The notes under the pieces are model-generated. The model made no database searches. It saw only the letters and a program-made list of their open reading frames with translations, and was not told the DNA's origin. From NCBI RefSeq assembly GCF_020177335.1, contig NZ_JAIVMG010000003.1, forward strand, positions 434,001 through 498,000: a stretch of DNA of 64,000 bases, in the 5' to 3' direction. The DNA comes from Stappia indica. GTDB taxonomy: Bacteria > Pseudomonadota > Alphaproteobacteria > Rhizobiales > Stappiaceae. Positions 60,220 to 64,000 of this stretch are shown piece by piece. Each line of letters opens with the position of its first letter. The first letter of the stretch is position 1. Made by a program: the position numbers and the translations under genes.

Positions 60220-61726
60220 CCCGGATCAGTTTCTGGATCCGATCTGGCGCGTGTCGAACCTCTACCACATCACGGACAAAAATGGCGCTCGCGTGCCATT
60301 CAAGCCTAACGATGCGCAGCTGTCGTTTCTCAAGGATCTCCACCAGCGCAACATCATTCTGAAGGCGCGGCAGCTTGGGTTCACCACGCTGAGCGCGCTG
60401 ATCCAGTTGGACGCCTGCATTTTTGGCCGGGACGTGCGGGCCGGCATCATCGCTCACCGGCTTGACGACGCGAAGGTGATTTTTCGCGACAAGGTCAAGT
60501 ACCCGTATGACAATCTGGACGAGGGCCTGAGAGCGGAAATGCCCGCGACCCAGGACAGCGCGGACACCCTCACTTTCGCCAACGGGTCATCTATTCGCGT
60601 TTCCACCTCGATGCGTTCGGGGACGCTGCAATACTTGCATATCTCCGAGTATGGCAAGATCTGCGCGCAGTATCCTGACAAAGCGCGCGAGATCAAAACT
60701 GGTGCTCTTGAAGCAGTATCCAAGTCCGGGTTTGTGACCATCGAGAGCACGGCGGAAGGTCAGGAAGGCGATTTCTTCGACAAGTCGCAGGAGGCGCGGC
60801 GAATGCAGACCGCCGGCGCCGAACTATCGCCTCTGGACTATCGGTTCCACTTCTTCCCGTGGCACCAGGACCCTGAATATTCACTTCCTGGCCTTGGCGT
60901 CATCACCGATGAGCAACACCGGTACTTCGAAAAGCTGGAGGCAGAGGAAGGCATTGTCCTCAGCCGCGGGCAAAAGCTCTGGTACGTGACCAAAGAGGGC
61001 GCGCTCGGCGGCGACATGAAGCGGGAGTACCCGTCGACGCCGGATGAGGCCTTCGAACAGGCCTTAGAGGGGGCGTTCTTCACCCGCGAGCTGCATCTGG
61101 CGACAAAGCAGCGTCGGATCGGCTCGTTCTCGGTCGACCCGGCATACCAGGTTCACACGGCGTGGGATCTGGGCCGCAACGATCTCAACACGATCTGGCT
61201 GTTCCAGACCATTGGCGGGTTCCACCGGTTCGTTGGCTACTACGAAAACAGCGGCGAACACATCAGCCATTACGTCAAATGGCTGCGTGACTGGGCCGAC
61301 GAAAACGGTGTGACGTTCGGGTCTCACTATCTGCCGCACGATGGTAAGCGCGAAAGTCTCTGGCTGGAGAACGGCACCATGGGCGTGATGGAGAAGCTGC
61401 GGTTTTTCCCCACCATCGTTCCGCGCGCGGCATCGCACCAGGAGATTATTTCGGCCTGCCGGGCGGTGTTCCACCTGTGCCAGTTCGATGAGCAGGCCGC
61501 CGGCGATGGCCTTAAGCGGCTGCGGGCATTTCGCAAAGAATGGGATGATGTGCGGGGCGTGTTCAAGGACCGCTATCTCCACGACATCAATTCGCATGGT
61601 GCCATGGGGTTCGCGACGTTCGCGCTGTCCGGTCACTCTGGCGATGACATCACGGTGAGCGGCACAAGGCGCCGCGGGTATTTTGACGACGAAGCGGAAG
61701 GCTGCGGCTCATGGATGACAGCGTAG
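60197..61726 (+). CDS. Terminase large subunit
   Basis: A 509-residue packaging motor. The ATPase has a terminase-type Walker A, NIILKARQLGFTT, with Walker B YLHISEYGKI and coupling motif ESTAEGQEGDFF. The nuclease domain includes HTAWDLGRNDLNTIW, SHYLPHDGKRESLW, and a late Asp in RYLHDINSH. All expected motifs are present. The start overlaps the small subunit gene, and the stop overlaps the portal gene. Confidence 0.93.
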   Translation: MAARSTIDPDQFLDPIWRVSNLYHITDKNGARVPFKPNDAQLSFLKDLHQRNIILKARQLGFTTLSALIQLDACIFGRDVRAGIIAHRLDDAKVIFRDKVKYPYDNLDEGLRAEMPATQDSADTLTFANGSSIRVSTSMRSGTLQYLHISEYGKICAQYPDKAREIKTGALEAVSKSGFVTIESTAEGQEGDFFDKSQEARRMQTAGAELSPLDYRFHFFPWHQDPEYSLPGLGVITDEQHRYFEKLEAEEGIVLSRGQKLWYVTKEGALGGDMKREYPSTPDEAFEQALEGAFFTRELHLATKQRRIGSFSVDPAYQVHTAWDLGRNDLNTIWLFQTIGGFHRFVGYYENSGEHISHYVKWLRDWADENGVTFGSHYLPHDGKRESLWLENGTMGVMEKLRFFPTIVPRAASHQEIISACRAVFHLCQFDEQAAGDGLKRLRAFRKEWDDVRGVFKDRYLHDINSHGAMGFATFALSGHSGDDITVSGTRRRGYFDDEAEGCGSWMTA

Positions 61727-63747
61727 TTGAGAGCGTCGAGCCAGAGGCGGACGACATCGCGCCGACCACCGCGACAGAAGCCGATGAGCTGATGGATAAG
61801 TTTCGCCGCTGGTATCGTGACGACAGCGCGCATGCGTCGGCGTGGGTGGAGAACGCCCGAGAGGATTACCAATTCGTCGCTGGCGATCAGTATTCGGCAG
61901 AGGAGAAAGCCTCTCTGCGAGCGCAAAACCGGCCTGACGTGGTGTTCAACCGCTTGGCGCCGATGGTCCGCAGCATCGCCGGGTATCAGGTCAACCAGCG
62001 GCTGGCGACGATCGCAAAGCCGACCGAGCCGGGCGACGAGCAAAGCGCGGAAATCGCGAATGCGTCGATCAGATGGTTTCGTGACCAGTCGGACGCGCAA
62101 TTCTCGGATGGTGACGCTTTCGAGGACGCCACCATTTGTGGGATGGGCTGGACGGAAATTCGGCTCGACTACGAGGAGGACCTGGACGGCCACCCACTGA
62201 CAAAGCGTCTCAACCCGCTTCAGATGCGGTGGGATCACCGCGCCCGCGAGCGCAATCTCAAGGACGCGCGCCGCATCTGGCAGATCATCGAGGATATGCC
62301 GCTCAGCGAGGCCCGTGAGATGTTTCCGGAGGCGGATATCACCGACCTCAACGCCAAATGGGCCCTGGACGTTGGCGGTGACGGCGCCCCGGAGGACCAG
62401 GGCGAGGCGGACCGGTACGAGGGTGACGGCGAAGAAGAGCAGATCGGCACTGAGCGGTTGGTGACGATTGTGCGCGTGCAGTGGTGGGAGCGCGAGACGG
62501 TCTACCGCGTCATCAGCCCGCAAACTGGCCGACTGGAAACGGTCGATGCCGCGACCTTTGATGTGCTCAAGGCCCGGCTCCCGGGAATTCGCGGTGTGCG
62601 GCAACGGCGCAAGGTCTACAGGCAAGCTTATCTCGGCAAGACGGTGCTTGAGCAGGGCCCAACGCCTTGCAAATGGAATTTTTCGCTCCAGTGCGTGACC
62701 GGGTTTCGCGACCAGATCAAAGGCCATTTCTATGGCTTGGTCACTGGCCTGAAGGATCCGCAACGGTGGGCCAACAAGTGGATGTCGCAAACCATGCACA
62801 TCCTCAACGGATCGGCCAAGGGCGGCGTCATTATCGAAGATGACATCGCCGAGAACATGCGCGAGTTCGAAAGGTCATGGGCGCGCCATGACGCGGTCAC
62901 CAAGGTCCGGAAAGGGGTTCTGCAGCAGGGCCGCATTCAAGACAAGCCCAGCACGCCCTTCCCGTCAGGCTTCTACCAGCTGATGGATATGGCCATCAAC
63001 GCAATGCGTGATGTGTCTGGCGTCAACCTTGAAATGCTCGGCCAGCGCGACGCGAACCAGCCTGGCGTTGTCGAGACGCAGCGCCGGTCAGCCGCTCTCA
63101 CAACGCTTGTGACCCTGTTCGAATGCATGCGGATGTACCGCCGAACGCAGGGCGAGGTCATCATCAGCATCGTGAAAGACTATTTGCCCGAGCATGTGCT
63201 CCAGCGTGTGGTCGGTCAGCAGCTTGGGCAGATAGTCCCGGCGTTCATGCAGTCTGAAACGCGGTTCGACATCATCGTGGACGAGGCGCCGGAAAGCCCC
63301 AATGCCAAGGACCTGATTTGGTCGATGATGGGGCAATCGATCCACCAGCAACCGCCGCAGGTGCAAGCGGTGCTTTGGAAATACAGCCCGCTGCCCGGCT
63401 CGGCCGCTGCCGAAATGACGCAGGCGATCCAGTCGGCCATGCAGCCGGCGCCGCCGGACCCGAACCAACAGGCCGCCATGCAGGCGCAGCAGCAACAGGA
63501 ACAGGCGAAGATCTCCGCAGACATCCAGAAAGTGCAGTTTGATGTCGAGGCAAAACGCATCGATCTGGAAGCGAAGGCGCTGGATCTGCAAGCCAAGCAA
63601 ATCGATCTGGAGATCGCCCGCGAGAATGCGCGTGTTGCCGGCGTGAAGGCCCAGGCCGATCAAGTTAAAGCCGAAGCTGGCGCTCTGAAGGCGGTGGCCG
63701 ACTCTGGTGTTCAGGCGGGGGCCTTTTCTGAGCCCCCCCAGACTTAA
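61711..63747 (+). CDS. Phage portal protein, P22-like
   Basis: A 678-residue protein matching the P22-type portal layout: N-terminal helix, NRPDVVFNRLAPMVRSIAGY, a wing region, and the stem/crown with a conserved DVSGVNLEMLGQRDANQPGV. It ends in a long Gln/Ala-rich coiled coil (about residues 575-660). It forms the DNA-entry ring and implies a tailed phage with a podovirus-like or related head module. Confidence 0.87.
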   Translation: MDDSVVESVEPEADDIAPTTATEADELMDKFRRWYRDDSAHASAWVENAREDYQFVAGDQYSAEEKASLRAQNRPDVVFNRLAPMVRSIAGYQVNQRLATIAKPTEPGDEQSAEIANASIRWFRDQSDAQFSDGDAFEDATICGMGWTEIRLDYEEDLDGHPLTKRLNPLQMRWDHRARERNLKDARRIWQIIEDMPLSEAREMFPEADITDLNAKWALDVGGDGAPEDQGEADRYEGDGEEEQIGTERLVTIVRVQWWERETVYRVISPQTGRLETVDAATFDVLKARLPGIRGVRQRRKVYRQAYLGKTVLEQGPTPCKWNFSLQCVTGFRDQIKGHFYGLVTGLKDPQRWANKWMSQTMHILNGSAKGGVIIEDDIAENMREFERSWARHDAVTKVRKGVLQQGRIQDKPSTPFPSGFYQLMDMAINAMRDVSGVNLEMLGQRDANQPGVVETQRRSAALTTLVTLFECMRMYRRTQGEVIISIVKDYLPEHVLQRVVGQQLGQIVPAFMQSETRFDIIVDEAPESPNAKDLIWSMMGQSIHQQPPQVQAVLWKYSPLPGSAAAEMTQAIQSAMQPAPPDPNQQAAMQAQQQQEQAKISADIQKVQFDVEAKRIDLEAKALDLQAKQIDLEIARENARVAGVKAQADQVKAEAGALKAVADSGVQAGAFSEPPQT

Positions 63748-63825
63748 GCGCAGTCATTGCGCTTTGCGCAGGCGGGCAGCGTATGTCCGCACCGGCTATC
63801 AGCAGCCGTAAAAGAGCGACCCAAC

Positions 63826-64000
63826 ATGAGCGATATCGAACAGGACAACCAAGACTACAGCCCGGAAGAACTCGCCGCGCTTGGTGAGGCCGCGCCGGAT
63901 GATGGCGCACCGACCATGGAGGACCCGGCGCCGGAACCCGAAGCCTCAGCGGGAGACGACACCGGCACTGACGGTGGCGACGATGGTGACAAGCCAGCCG
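63826..64000 (+). CDS. Acidic phage protein, 5' part (runs off window)
   Basis: Only about 58 codons are visible: a very acidic, Pro/Asp/Gly-rich N-terminus (SDIEQDNQDYSPEELAALGE). Directly downstream of the portal it may be the scaffolding protein, which is typically acidic, but this cannot be confirmed here. Confidence 0.5.
   Translation, partial: MSDIEQDNQDYSPEELAALGEAAPDDGAPTMEDPAPEPEASAGDDTGTDGGDDGDKPA

Overview
The window looks like a GC-rich alphaproteobacterial chromosome. FixLJ/FixK-type oxygen regulation, the ccoNOQP/ccoGHIS order, alphaproteobacterial regulator types and a STAC-type CrbS-like kinase all fit a Hyphomicrobiales or Stappiaceae-like marine or soil bacterium. That affiliation is an inference from gene content only; no rRNA is present. 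About 40.8 kb is host chromosome. From about 40.9 kb to the right edge the window is a prophage that runs off the end.

Host part. 1-6.6 kb: housekeeping genes (3' part of an ATP-dependent DNA ligase, a DsbA-like isomerase, a thioesterase, an alpha/beta hydrolase, YjbQ, prolyl aminopeptidase, two small membrane proteins). 6.6-17.1 kb: a carboxylate uptake and sensing block. It holds a DUF4212/sodium-solute-symporter pair, a NarL-type response regulator and a 1187-residue symporter-STAC-PAS-kinase-receiver protein, together resembling CrbSR. A P460-like cytochrome, an unknown protein and a DnaQ-CBS-DUF294 fusion follow. 17.1-18.9 kb: MscL and an aminotransferase.

19-38.1 kb is a microaerobic regulon: heme-PAS FixL, FixJ, a receiver-only protein, a Crp/Fnr (FixK-like) regulator, hemN, an AbrB-type membrane protein, ccoNOQP behind a clear FNR/FixK box, then ccoG, fixH, fixI/ccoI and ccoS. 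The logic is low O2 -> FixL -> FixJ -> FixK -> cbb3 oxidase, its copper loading and assembly factors, and anaerobic heme synthesis. A copper amine oxidase and an AraC-type regulator sit between ccoP and ccoG. A dispersed palindromic repeat, with two more copies near the fixK-like gene, supplies the C-terminal tail of that regulator. 38.2-40.6 kb: a CheY-like protein, then a divergent pair of an Rrf2 (NsrR-like) regulator and a stand-alone globin-sensor-domain protein across a very AT-rich promoter.

Prophage part. The prophage is integrated at tRNA-Thr(GGT). Integrase, excisionase, HNH, DUF1367, ERF recombinase and many small overlapping genes form one leftward unit (about 40.96-50.17 kb), including two proteins with extreme repeat tracts. 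A short repressor and a Cro-like gene face each other at 50.4-51.0 kb. Four copies of a 16-bp palindrome, two flanking each TTGACA, appear to be the lysogeny operators. Rightward genes then encode GIY-YIG, RusA, a helicase, a zinc-ribbon/Toprim primase, a methyltransferase-like protein, a PP-loop (PAPS-reductase-like) protein, terminase small and large subunits, a P22-like portal and the start of an acidic protein. A 675-bp non-coding stretch just before the terminase genes carries a tRNA-like T-arm.
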